Assembly (NCBI GenBank): GCA_964646605.1 | Contig: CAZYEX010000006.1 | Location: forward strand, 145,675-209,674 | Direction: 5' to 3' | DNA: 64,000 nt | Source of the DNA: SBAX01 sp964646605 | GTDB lineage: Bacteria > Planctomycetota > Phycisphaerae > UBA1845 | Shown here: one piece after another, positions 27,490 to 34,910 of the stretch | Layout of the letters: every line of letters starts with the position of its first letter | How positions within the stretch are numbered: position 1 is the first letter of the stretch | Program-made: the position numbers and the translations under genes | Notes under the pieces: model-generated | The model's input: only the letters and a program-made list of their open reading frames with translations | Database searches by the model: none | What the model was told of the DNA's origin: nothing

Positions 27490-29076
27490 ATGGACCATCG
27501 CCGCCCACCTCATCTCGCCGCGGCGCTGCTCACCCGTTATCACGTTGAGCTTCTCGGTCTGCTGTCGCTGTTATTCATCCTCCAGGCAGGGCTCGTCCCC
27601 TTCGACTTTGATCTCGGCGGAACAGGGGCTGCGCACGGTCGGGCGCTGGAGGTGGTTACGTCCCGTTTCACCTTCCCGGATGTGGTGGCGAATCTGTTTC
27701 TTTTCGTTCCCTTCGGGGTGTTCGTGCAGTGGAGTCTATCACGAATGCTACGGAGCGGATTGGCGGCGCTGCCCATCACTCTGATTTCGGCTGCGTTTCT
27801 GAGCGGCGGGATGGAGTGGCTGCAAGCGTTCTCGCCGTCGCGGGTTTGTTCGTTGATCGACGTGATCTGCAACGTGATCGGGACGGCGGTCGGAGCGATC
27901 CTCTCCGTGGTCGCCCGATGGTTCATCCCAGAGGTCATGGGAGGCGTCCTGTATGAAATTCGCGAGCGCCCCTCGGCGGCGCTGCTCAAGGCGTATTGCG
28001 GATTGCTGGTGGTGACGGCGCTTATGCCCTTTTCGTTCGGCTTCGATGCGCCGCGTTTGAAGAAAGCGGTACGGGAGTCGGTCTTTGTTCCCTTCGGAGT
28101 CAGCATCGCGGACCGCGAGGCCGCCGAAGGGGCGACAGCCGTCGGCGACACGCGGACGCTGACCATCTTGCGCTGGAAACGGATGAAAGCGTGGGGGCGT
28201 TGGGCGCTGGAAGGGGCGTCGTTTGTCGTACTGGTGTGGGGGATGCGGCATTTGTTCCGGCGTGAGTATGGGCTCAGCGCCAACGAATCGACGGCCGTCG
28301 CGTGGTGGTTGTCCGGGCTTTTCGCCCTGACCCTGAGCGCTTTGCAGTTTCCCGTTGTCACCCGCGGGTGCGACGCTACGGACGTTGTCTTTCGCCTTCT
28401 CGGCGGCCTCATCGGAGGATTGACGCATGCGCCCCGTGCGCGCCGCGTCGCGCCGCTAGGGGGTCAAGCGACCGCGGCCTGCTGGGAGTCCCGGGCGCGG
28501 GTCTGTGCGGGAGCCGCCGCGATTTTCATAGTCTATTGCGGGTTGATCCCGCTGGAATTCGCACGACCGGAGGGCGGCGTGTGGGGACCGACCTCGGCAT
28601 CGGCGTTCCTGCCCTTTATGGCCTACTTCGTCACGCGGTTCGATCTGATGATGACCGACGTGATGGAAAAAGTCGCGGCCTACGCCGTGCTTGCGGCGGC
28701 GCTCTCCTTCGGATGGCGGCGGGTCGCGGGGCTCCCGATTTGGCCGCGTTTGCTGCGGATCACGGCCCTGACGATGCTCCTCGCGTCCGTGATCGAGGCC
28801 CTACAGATGTTCATCCCCGTGCGAGTGGTGAGTCTGACCGATCCGATTCTGGCAGCCACGGGCTGCATCGTCGGCGTCGTGCTCCACCACCGGGTTGTGT
28901 CGTTCTTGCAGTTTGCGCGATCCCATGCCGTGGTCGATGGCGAGGGTCGTTTGGTTTCGTCGCCGCCGGCGGGCCATGCGAGCCTGCCCGACTCGCTTCT
29001 GGGATCGCTGTCGGAGCCCCATCCGAACGCGCCGGTGGAACGCGTTCCGGAAGTGCGCGAGCGTCCGTTTCATTGA
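27490..29076 (+). CDS. Double VanZ-like membrane protein
   Basis: A 528-residue polytopic protein with two VanZ-like halves. Half one: DVVANLFLFVPFGVFVQW, then SGGMEWLQAFSPSRVCSLID followed by VICNVIGTAVGAIL. Half two (~350-470): GLIPLEFARP, TDVMEKVAAYAVLAAALSFG, then SVIEALQMFIPVRVVSLTDP and TGCIVGVVLHH. Each half carries the VanZ pattern of F/EWLQ-F-P-R--D---N--G. The founding member lowers teicoplanin binding in enterococci, but most family members have no known role. The two-fold repeat in one chain is unusual; single-domain proteins of ~150-200 residues are the norm. It follows the lipoprotein gene by 41 bases. The last ~60 residues are soluble. Confidence 0.85.
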   Translation: MDHRRPPHLAAALLTRYHVELLGLLSLLFILQAGLVPFDFDLGGTGAAHGRALEVVTSRFTFPDVVANLFLFVPFGVFVQWSLSRMLRSGLAALPITLISAAFLSGGMEWLQAFSPSRVCSLIDVICNVIGTAVGAILSVVARWFIPEVMGGVLYEIRERPSAALLKAYCGLLVVTALMPFSFGFDAPRLKKAVRESVFVPFGVSIADREAAEGATAVGDTRTLTILRWKRMKAWGRWALEGASFVVLVWGMRHLFRREYGLSANESTAVAWWLSGLFALTLSALQFPVVTRGCDATDVVFRLLGGLIGGLTHAPRARRVAPLGGQATAACWESRARVCAGAAAIFIVYCGLIPLEFARPEGGVWGPTSASAFLPFMAYFVTRFDLMMTDVMEKVAAYAVLAAALSFGWRRVAGLPIWPRLLRITALTMLLASVIEALQMFIPVRVVSLTDPILAATGCIVGVVLHHRVVSFLQFARSHAVVDGEGRLVSSPPAGHASLPDSLLGSLSEPHPNAPVERVPEVRERPFH

Positions 29077-29111
29077 ACCGCGCGTCCGGCGGTCCTACCT
29101 CACGGTCCGAT

Positions 29112-29732
29112 TCATTGCGTCTTGGCGCTCTTGAGGAAGGCGTCGATTTGCGCGGACCACTTTTCCATGGAGGCGGCGGGCCCGGTGGTGACGACGAAGT
29201 GTGGACCCTGGGGGTGATCGACGATGGCGGCGATCATGCGGTAGTCGGGTTTGGCGGAGTCGCGCATGGTGGCTTTGATCGACCCACTCATGTCCACGAG
29301 GGTCAGCTTCACCGGGCCGATCTCGGTCGTGGTGATTTTGGCGTCGGAGCGGGCGGCGGGCTGACCGTCGGGTTTGGCGACCTGCCCCACCCAACGGTCG
29401 ATGTTGCGGTCGTCCATCTCCTTGCCCTTCATGTTGGGATAATGGGTGATGCGCACGGAGCCGTCGTCGCCGGCGGGGTCGGAGCGGGGAATCTTGTACA
29501 CCGCCACCGGGGCCATCGGACCTTGCGGGGCTTCTTCACGCACCCAACCGGAGGGTACGGTCATCTTCAAGCCGGTTAGAGCCAAATCGGTGGCACTTGC
29601 GGAGACGGGCGGCGACGACGCCGCGGGCTTCGCCGGCGCAGGCGGGGCCGTCTGCGCCTGCACGCCACGCGATGCAACCACGATCGACAACGATCCCAGA
29701 ATGACCCTACCGATACGCCGAGGTCCGTTCAT
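29112..29732 (-). CDS. Secreted protein, function unknown
   Basis: A 206-residue protein. The N terminus (RVILGSLSIVVASRGVQAQ) is a signal peptide with an AQA cleavage site, followed by an Ala/Pro-rich linker. The mature domain begins LKMTVPSGWVREEAPQGPM, a pattern often seen in DUF1795/PsbP-like or lipid-binding domains (a 'P-x-G-W' near the start, then alternating strands), and continues TEIGPVKLTLVDMSGSI. No name can be given. GGAG lies 8 bases before the ATG. Convergent with the VanZ gene; alone on its strand. Confidence 0.7.
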   Translation of the reverse strand: MNGPRRIGRVILGSLSIVVASRGVQAQTAPPAPAKPAASSPPVSASATDLALTGLKMTVPSGWVREEAPQGPMAPVAVYKIPRSDPAGDDGSVRITHYPNMKGKEMDDRNIDRWVGQVAKPDGQPAARSDAKITTTEIGPVKLTLVDMSGSIKATMRDSAKPDYRMIAAIVDHPQGPHFVVTTGPAASMEKWSAQIDAFLKSAKTQ

Positions 29733-29913
29733 CTTACTTTCTCCGATCCGTTGAGTTCAGTTCCGCGCCGGTCGAGAAGACCACGGCCAAGCTGCGCTGG
29801 ACCGTGCCGCCCCGTCTCGCACAGGTGATGGTAACGATGTGGAGCGCACGCACCAAGCGGCCCCGGCCTTTCCACGAGGGCTTCCCACGCGCCGGGGTGC
29901 CTCCGTCCCCCCG

Positions 29914-29945
29914 GTTTCGGCGTTTCGACGTTTCTGCGTTTTTGC
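29914..29945. repeat. Octamer tandem array (GTTTCGRC)
   Basis: Four 8-base units: GTTTCGGC, GTTTCGAC, GTTTCTGC, GTTTTTGC. It resembles the 7-base arrays in build-up (short, imperfect, intergenic), but the period is 8. Confidence 0.75.
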
Positions 29946-29954
29946 GTCTCCCCC

Positions 29955-29983
29955 TTGCCCTGACCGCGCCGGCGTGGTAAAGT
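29955..29983 (+). promoter_or_regulatory. Putative promoter of the toxin-antitoxin islet
   Basis: TTGCCC (29955-29960) and TAAAGT (29978-29983) with a 17-base spacer, 27 bases before the GTG of the truncated antitoxin. A good match for a housekeeping promoter. Confidence 0.6.
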
Positions 29984-30009
29984 CACTGTGAATCTGTGAG
30001 GAGATTGCC

Positions 30010-30126
30010 GTGGTTTATCGAGGACGTATCAGGGACGGCCGGATCGAACTAGACGAACAGGTTCGACTACCCGAGGGTGCACCGGTCGAGGTCTCGCTGA
30101 CGTGCGCTTCGACGACGATTCCATGA
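30010..30126 (+). pseudogene. Truncated antitoxin (N-terminal half only)
   Basis: A 38-codon frame from GTG 30010 reads MVYRGRIRDGRIELDEQVRL and continues PEGAPVEVSL. It aligns with the first 28 residues of the intact antitoxin at 30538 (MTYKGHIRNGAVVLNEPVGL, PDGSQVLIQP), after which it stops. The 3' half is replaced by the DUF2442 frame, which overlaps it by 25 bases. The promoter is kept, so it may still be transcribed. It could also be a functional mini-protein, but the abrupt loss of the region that binds a toxin argues for a remnant. Confidence 0.6.
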
Positions 30127-30335
30127 GCGTCGATCTGGCCGACGGGCGGACGATCACCGTTCCGCTGGTCTGGTATCCGCGCCTGCTAGACGCTACGCCC
30201 GAGCAGCGCCAAAAGTGGCAACGGTGCGGCGGCGGCTTCGGGATTCACTGGCCGGACATCGACGAAGACCTGAGCACGGAGGGCTTGCTCGCAGGGGCGC
30301 CCGCCCCGCGCAGATCAGAAGCGGCGAAGCGGTGA
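30102..30335 (+). CDS. DUF2442-domain protein
   Basis: A 77-residue protein: RFDDDSMSVDLADGRTITVP, then LVWYPRLLDATPEQRQKW and GFGIHWPDIDEDLSTEGLL, the complete DUF2442 pattern. DUF2442 proteins are small and often encoded beside DUF4160 proteins as probable toxin-antitoxin pairs; the role of the domain is not settled. Start is GTG 30102; ATG 30123 would overlap the preceding stop as ATGA but would cut off the first conserved strand. No DUF4160 partner is adjacent; the upstream piece is a broken antitoxin and the downstream 200 bases (30336-30537) hold nothing recognisable. Confidence 0.75.
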   Translation: MRFDDDSMSVDLADGRTITVPLVWYPRLLDATPEQRQKWQRCGGGFGIHWPDIDEDLSTEGLLAGAPAPRRSEAAKR

Positions 30336-30537
30336 GCCGGATGACACGCAGCGCGAACGTCTTGGTCTGGGCCTCTCCCGCTCCTGCCATTCGTTGCAGA
30401 GGATGCACCGATGTCGCACGCGAATCCTGATCGCTCCCGTGTCGGTGAAATCCGCTACGTTCCCGCCAAAGGGCTATGGTGCTGCTGGCAAAGGTGGGCG
30501 GCGGAAAGGTATAATGGGTTATGAGAGGAGTCTGACC

Positions 30538-30747
30538 ATGACCTATAAGGGACACATTAGAAACGGCGCTGTGGTGCTGAATGAGCCGGTGGGACTGCCC
30601 GACGGCAGCCAGGTCCTGATCCAGCCGGTCGAAGCGCCCGCCACCTTGGGCGAGCTATTCCGCGAGGTGGCCGGCAAGGGCAAGGACCTGCCCGACGACG
30701 GTTCGATCCAGCACGACCATTACATCTACGGGACTCCCAAGCGATGA
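30538..30747 (+). CDS. Antitoxin of VapBC-type pair
   Basis: A 69-residue protein beginning MTYKGHIRNGAVVLNEPVGL, PDGSQVLIQP: a short beta-hairpin resembling DUF104/AbrB-like N-terminal domains of antitoxins. The second half (LGELFREVAGKGKDLPDDGS, then QHDHYIYG) is the usual toxin-binding tail with an acidic/aromatic end. GAGAGGAG lies 6 bases upstream of the ATG. The stop overlaps the PIN-toxin start (ATGA), so the pair is translationally coupled in the usual antitoxin-first order. Likely represses its own promoter, by analogy with VapB. Confidence 0.83.
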   Translation: MTYKGHIRNGAVVLNEPVGLPDGSQVLIQPVEAPATLGELFREVAGKGKDLPDDGSIQHDHYIYGTPKR

Positions 30748-31154
30748 ACCGGGTCTTCGCCGACACCTCCTATTTCATTGCCGTCATCGTTCCCAACGAC
30801 GTGGCACACGGGCGCGCCCAGGCTTTGGCCGGTCAGTCGTTGCACCTGATCACCACCGCCTGGATCATGGCCGAATTGGCGGCCTACCTTTCGCTCCCGC
30901 CTAACCGGGCGTTGTTCAACGGGCTTCTCGCCTCGTTGCGTGCCAATCCCGGCGTGGACTTCGTCCCCGCCACGCAGGAGCTGTTCGATCGCGGAGCCGA
31001 ACTCTACGCCGCCCGAACCGACAAGGCCTGGAGTCTGGTGGATTGCATCTCCTTCGTCGTCATGCAGCGCGAAGGCCTCCCCAACGCCCTCACCGCCGAC
31101 CACCACTATACCCAGGCAGGGTTCAATGCGGTTCTGGCGGAGACGGGGAAATAA
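30744..31154 (+). CDS. PIN-domain toxin (VapC-like)
   Basis: A 136-residue PIN ribonuclease. Active-site acids: Asp7 in VFADTSYFIAV, Glu in IMAELAAYLS, Asp in SLVDCISFVVM, Asp in ALTADHHYTQAG. The C-terminal HxYTQAGF motif is typical of this VapC group. The product would cleave RNA when the labile antitoxin is lost. Coupled to the antitoxin by a 4-base overlap. This is the second PIN pair in the window (other at 21374-22029), with opposite gene order and little sequence likeness, so they are independent acquisitions. Confidence 0.88.
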   Translation: MNRVFADTSYFIAVIVPNDVAHGRAQALAGQSLHLITTAWIMAELAAYLSLPPNRALFNGLLASLRANPGVDFVPATQELFDRGAELYAARTDKAWSLVDCISFVVMQREGLPNALTADHHYTQAGFNAVLAETGK

Positions 31155-31328
31155 AGGCGAAGTGGCCGACACGGCGACTGGGCAGGGGCTTTTGCGCGCC
31201 GGGGCCAACTGATCCGACCCCCAAACCCCGAAATCAGAACCCCAATCCGCCGGGCATGTTCCCACTGGTCGGAAACCCGCGCCGATCGGGGCGTAGACAT
31301 GTGGAAGGACTCCGGCTAGGGATCATGC

Positions 31329-32174
31329 ATGGGACGCAAGTTCGGATTCTCGTTCTCTTGGAAACGTGCAAGTGGACTATCTGCCGCAAAGGGACGGCTG
31401 TTACGGAATATTGTTATTCCGCTGACTCGCTCCGGTCGGCAGCGCAAAGTCGGGCGGATGAAGACCGGCTGCAAAGACCTGTTCGGCATGCTATGCTTCG
31501 TGCTGGCGACGGTGCCGGGCCTATTCGCGCTGATCGGATTCATGGTAGACGACACCGGCGAGGGACGCGTTGTTGCCGGCGTGCTGGGCGGGCTTGCGCT
31601 GCTGTTGTTTGTGATCGGGGTATACGCGTTGGGGCATCAGGGCCCGCGTGACTTGACTCTCTCATCCCCAGCGAACAGCCCATCCACCAGACCGCGCACG
31701 GGTCTGCGCTATGATGTGGTCCGGGGGATCTTCGTGCGAGAGGAAGATCTCGAAAACTTTATCGTGAGAAACTGGGACCGACTCGACTTCGGTACTCCCC
31801 TGGAGTTCATCGGGCAGCAGGTCCCATGCGCCCATCTCGGCATCATCAATGTGCTGGCACGCGACCGGGTCACGCGCGACTACGTGGTGATTGAGCTCAA
31901 GAAGGAAGAGGCCGACGATGTCGTGTTCGGCCAGCTCTCACGGTACATGGGCGGAATCGAACGGTACCGTGCGAAGATTGAGGGCGTAGGGGTCCGTGGA
32001 ATCATCGTCGCGCATACGATTTCGTCAAGGCTTCGCGCGGCGGCATCGGTCAATCCCAAGGTCGGTCTGCGGCAGTATGTCTGTCTTTCTAAGGGGCAGT
32101 CGAGTGCGAGTCTGTCCCGACGCCTACATTGTTCACCCGGTGACCTGATCCTGCTCCCCGGGACTGGCCATTAA
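31329..32174 (+). CDS. Membrane-anchored NucS/DUF91-like nuclease-fold protein with N-terminal basic motif
   Basis: A 281-residue protein in three parts. (1) Residues 1-43 are basic: MGRKFGFSFSWKRASGLSAA then KGRLLRNIVIPLTRSGRQRK; I recognise GFSFSWKRA...IPLTRSGRQRK as a short module found at the N terminus of many otherwise unrelated bacterial proteins. (2) Two hydrophobic segments, LFGMLCFVLATVPGLFALIG and VVAGVLGGLALLLFVIGVYA, form a membrane hairpin. (3) Residues ~130-270 match the C-terminal nuclease domain of NucS/DUF91 (PD-(D/E)xK fold): REEDLENFIVRNWDRL, GIINVLARD, YVVIELKKEEADDVVFGQLS, RYMGGIERY. Glu189 and Lys191 of the ExK motif are present, but the expected Asp of the 'G-x-x-D-x-L' strand is Asn174. 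So catalysis may be lost or altered. It sits right after a PIN pair and before a small transposable element. Confidence 0.75.
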   Translation: MGRKFGFSFSWKRASGLSAAKGRLLRNIVIPLTRSGRQRKVGRMKTGCKDLFGMLCFVLATVPGLFALIGFMVDDTGEGRVVAGVLGGLALLLFVIGVYALGHQGPRDLTLSSPANSPSTRPRTGLRYDVVRGIFVREEDLENFIVRNWDRLDFGTPLEFIGQQVPCAHLGIINVLARDRVTRDYVVIELKKEEADDVVFGQLSRYMGGIERYRAKIEGVGVRGIIVAHTISSRLRAAASVNPKVGLRQYVCLSKGQSSASLSRRLHCSPGDLILLPGTGH

Positions 32175-32220
32175 CATGGATGCATATGTGGGGCGGGGTG
32201 GCACTGTTGGGTGTGCCACT

Positions 32221-32486
32221 GCTCTTGAGCTTGCTGTTACCCACATCTTTGATAGCGTCCCGTTAGGGACGCGCGACAATAGCCCAGCGTTTCAACGCTG
32301 GGAAAACGGATCGTCCTACATCCCGAGTCCCGGAGGGACGACTGAAACGCTCAACCGTCCCTCCGGGACTTGGTTTGAACCCACTCGCCTCCCCCAGCCA
32401 CGAATGGCTGGGCTATTTTCAGTGTGTCCCGCCGGGACACCATCACGCACGACCGCAAAAATGTGGGTAACAGCAGGCTCTTGAGC
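32221..32486. mobile_element. MITE-like element with 15-bp terminal inverted repeats and 10-bp target duplication
   Basis: Direct repeats GCTCTTGAGC at 32221-32230 and 32477-32486 flank 15-bp perfect inverted repeats TGCTGTTACCCACAT (32232-32246) and ATGTGGGTAACAGCA (32461-32475). The ~246-bp interior has no gene but several hairpins: CGTCCCGTTAGGGACG, CCCAGCGTTTCAACGCTGGG, GTCCCTCCGGGAC, CCCAGCCACGAATGGCTGGG and GTCCCGCCGGGAC. Removing the element restores CCACTGCTCTTGAGCAGTGG, a near-perfect palindrome, so it landed in another repeat. It needs a transposase supplied in trans; none is in the window. Confidence 0.85.
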
Positions 32487-32598
32487 AGTGGACGTTCGTG
32501 AGCGGGAGTCTGGCGACGAGTCGATGACCGTTCGGTCTGCGTTGTACCGTAGACGACTGCTGACACAGCAGTGGCACATGCATGCTTATCCGCACGCC

Positions 32599-32633
32599 AA
32601 TTGGAAATCGGCGATTGGCAATCGGCAATGGAC
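32599..32633. repeat. Heptamer tandem array (AATCGGC type)
   Basis: Five 7-base units: AATTGGA, AATCGGC, GATTGGC, AATCGGC, AATGGAC. It lies between the MITE-like element and the convergent trans-sulfuration gene; the rest of 32487-32716 shows nothing else. Confidence 0.75.
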
Positions 32634-32716
32634 GTGTCCGCTTCCTCACGGGCGCGGCCCTGATTGACCGGTCGCTCGCGCTCCCGGCTCTGATGCGCCG
32701 GGCGGGTCGCGGTTGC

Positions 32717-34024
32717 TCAAACCTGTTCCAGCGCCGCGCTCAGGTCGGCGATGAGGTCGTGCCAGTCCTCCAAACCGATGCTCAGACGGATGCCGCCGGG
32801 GACGAGTCCGCGTTCGCGTTTTGCGCTTTCGGGCATGGCCGCGTGCGTCATCGAGTAGGGAGCTTCGATCAGGGTCTTGATCTGCCCGAGGGAGACCGCG
32901 AGGGTGAGGGTGTAGGCGTTCTTGGCCGCCCAGTCGATGAGGCGTTCCGCGGGTCGGCCCGTTTCTCCCGAGTCCTTGACCACGAAGTAGATCATCGAAC
33001 CGGGTGCGAATTCACCGTGGTAGTCGCGCATTTGCCGACGGGCGAGATCATGCTGGGCGAAGGACGGCAAGCCCGGGTAGTGGACCCGCTCGACCTTGGG
33101 GTGGGCCTTGAGGAACTCGGCCACGCGAAGGGCCGTCTTTTGGTAGTTCACCATTCGAGTAGCCAGAGTCGGCAGGCCGTAGACCAGCGGAGGCCAGGCG
33201 CTCTTCGGCGAAAGTGCGCCGCCGAAGTCCTTGCGGAAGAGAATCAGATCGTGATACATGGAGCGCGGAGCGATGACCGCTCCGCCGATGTCCGTGCCGA
33301 ATCCGCCGATGGCCTTGGTCAACGACTCGCAAACCACGTCGGCGCCCAACTCCAGCGGCCGTTGGCAGTACGGCGTGGCGAAGGTGTTGTCCACGACGAT
33401 TCGGATGCGTTCGTTCTCCGGTCGATTCTGATTGGCTTGGTCCACGATGCGGCGGATTTCGGCGATGTCGATGAGGCGCATGTCCGGGTTGACCGGAGTC
33501 TCGAACAAAACCACTCGGGTTTGGGGACGGATGGCCTGCCGAAGGGCGGCGAAGTCCGTGAGGTCGGCAGACGTGGCCGAGATGCCGTAGCGCGGCAGCC
33601 AGTTCTGAATGAGCGAATAGGTGCAGCCGTAAAGGACCTTGTGGGCGACGAGGTGCTCGCCGGCTTTGGTCAGGGTCAAGACCGCGGCGGAGATGGCGGC
33701 CATTCCGGATGCGAAACAGAGGGCGATCTCGCCGCTTTCCGCGGCGGCGAGGTTCTCCTCGAGCATGTCGCCGTTGGGCTCGCCGAGGCGCTCGTAGATG
33801 TAGATCGGTCCGTGGGGCACCTGGGTTTCGTCGCGGGCGAATTCCTCGAAGCCCATCGCCCCGCGATGGACGGAGTCCAATCGAAACGTGACGCTGGCCG
33901 TCATGGGGGGGACGACGTGATGGTCATAGTCCCAGCGGGCGCTATGACTTCGCCCGTGGATCAAGCGGCTGCGGATGCGGTAGGTCGACTCATTCCTCTG
34001 AGGTGGATCGGATGGGGGATTCAT
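32717..34024 (-). CDS. Cys/Met-metabolism PLP-dependent enzyme (cystathionine synthase/lyase family)
   Basis: A 435-residue fold-type I PLP enzyme. The PLP lysine is Lys237 in ESLTKAIGGFGTD, and the pyridine-nitrogen Asp is Asp212 in VVDNTFATPYCQRPLELGAD. Other family marks are FASGMAAISAAVL (phosphate cup), ETPVNPDMRLIDI, and VSLGQIKTLIEAPYSMTHAA near the end. The family includes cystathionine gamma-synthase, beta/gamma-lyases, O-acetylhomoserine sulfhydrylase and methionine gamma-lyase; the reaction cannot be told from sequence by eye. AAGGAGA lies ~6 bases before the ATG. It is followed on the same strand side by tpx upstream (about 110 bases away), but nothing ties the two functionally beyond sulfur chemistry. 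Confidence 0.92.
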   Translation of the reverse strand: MNPPSDPPQRNESTYRIRSRLIHGRSHSARWDYDHHVVPPMTASVTFRLDSVHRGAMGFEEFARDETQVPHGPIYIYERLGEPNGDMLEENLAAAESGEIALCFASGMAAISAAVLTLTKAGEHLVAHKVLYGCTYSLIQNWLPRYGISATSADLTDFAALRQAIRPQTRVVLFETPVNPDMRLIDIAEIRRIVDQANQNRPENERIRIVVDNTFATPYCQRPLELGADVVCESLTKAIGGFGTDIGGAVIAPRSMYHDLILFRKDFGGALSPKSAWPPLVYGLPTLATRMVNYQKTALRVAEFLKAHPKVERVHYPGLPSFAQHDLARRQMRDYHGEFAPGSMIYFVVKDSGETGRPAERLIDWAAKNAYTLTLAVSLGQIKTLIEAPYSMTHAAMPESAKRERGLVPGGIRLSIGLEDWHDLIADLSAALEQV

Positions 34025-34134
34025 GGTCGGTCTCCTTGTTCGCGGGACCTTGGGGCGCGCGGATCAGGCGGTCCGTGGTCGCGGCGGTTATCAAACACCT
34101 GGCAAGAATCGTACCGCGCCGCGGGCTCGGCGGC

Positions 34135-34647
34135 TCATCCCGCCAATTGTTTGGCGCAGGCGAGGATGGCGTCGTAGTTGGGGTGGCTGGCGACCTCGGG
34201 GACGTACTCGGCGTAGCGGATCGACCCGCCCTTATCCACTACGAATGCCGCCCGGCACTCCACGCGGAGGTCCTTGACGAGGGTGCCGTAGGCTCGACCG
34301 AAGCCCAGGTCGTAGTGGTCGCTGAGAACGATGAGGCGTTCACGGTCGATGCCCTCGGCCCCGCAAAAGCGTGCCTGGGCCGTGGGTAGGTCGCAACTGA
34401 TGGTGTAAAACGACACGTTGGCCAGCTTCGCCGCCTCTTCATTGAAACGCTTGGTCTGAAGGGCGCAAACGGGCGTGTCCAGGGAGGGAACCACGCTGTA
34501 GATGCGCACTTTCCCCAGGGCGTCGCTGAGTTTGACGGAATCGACGAGGCTCTTTTTGAGGGTCGCATCGGGGGCCTTGTCCCCCACCTTCAACTCTGGA
34601 CCGTCCAGGTTCAGCGGTTTGCCTTTGAGAGTACACGTTCGTGCCAT
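34135..34647 (-). CDS. tpx: Thiol peroxidase (atypical 2-Cys peroxiredoxin)
   Basis: A 170-residue Tpx that reduces hydroperoxides with electrons from thioredoxin. Peroxidatic Cys61 is in PSLDTPVCALQTKRF, and resolving Cys95 in AQARFCGAEG matches the classic C61/C95 spacing; Thr58 and the conserved Arg follow. The start at 34647 is fixed by AGGAGG seven bases upstream; the frame upstream is not homologous to Tpx. A good promoter lies at 34742-34770. A truncated second 5' copy of this gene sits 2.4 kb away at 36885-37079 in the same orientation, with its own promoter. The partner thioredoxin gene is at 45769. Confidence 0.96.
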   Translation of the reverse strand: MARTCTLKGKPLNLDGPELKVGDKAPDATLKKSLVDSVKLSDALGKVRIYSVVPSLDTPVCALQTKRFNEEAAKLANVSFYTISCDLPTAQARFCGAEGIDRERLIVLSDHYDLGFGRAYGTLVKDLRVECRAAFVVDKGGSIRYAEYVPEVASHPNYDAILACAKQLAG

Positions 34648-34741
34648 GTTCATCCTCCTGTAACGTAACGACGAGCGGCATGCCCAGGCGACGCGCCGCC
34701 ATGCCTTCGTGCCTGTAAAGCGGCCCAACAACCGAGCACCC

Positions 34742-34770
34742 AGCCTAACCCGGAGGTGCGCCCGCGTCAA
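34742..34770 (-). promoter_or_regulatory. Putative sigma-70 promoter of tpx
   Basis: On the minus strand, TTGACG (34770-34765) and TAGGCT (34747-34742) have a 17-base spacer, about 95 bases upstream of the tpx start. The truncated tpx copy has a similarly built TTGACG-17-TAGGGT box. Confidence 0.65.
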
Positions 34771-34910
34771 CTCCAGGATTCGGAACATGTTTTTCAGTTT
34801 TTTTCCCTCCGCGAGAACTGCGGGGCATAGAATCCGGTGGGCGAGCTTGTCGTGGGCGTGAGGCCCTTCCGCCCCGGACAACAAGCCGCGGCCGCGTCGG
34901 GAGAAAATGA

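Noticed and set aside
27540..28428. Minus-strand frames of 226-290 codons inside the VanZ gene
   Set aside because: Complement of a hydrophobic membrane gene gives Arg/Pro/Thr-rich frames; no motif or start signals.
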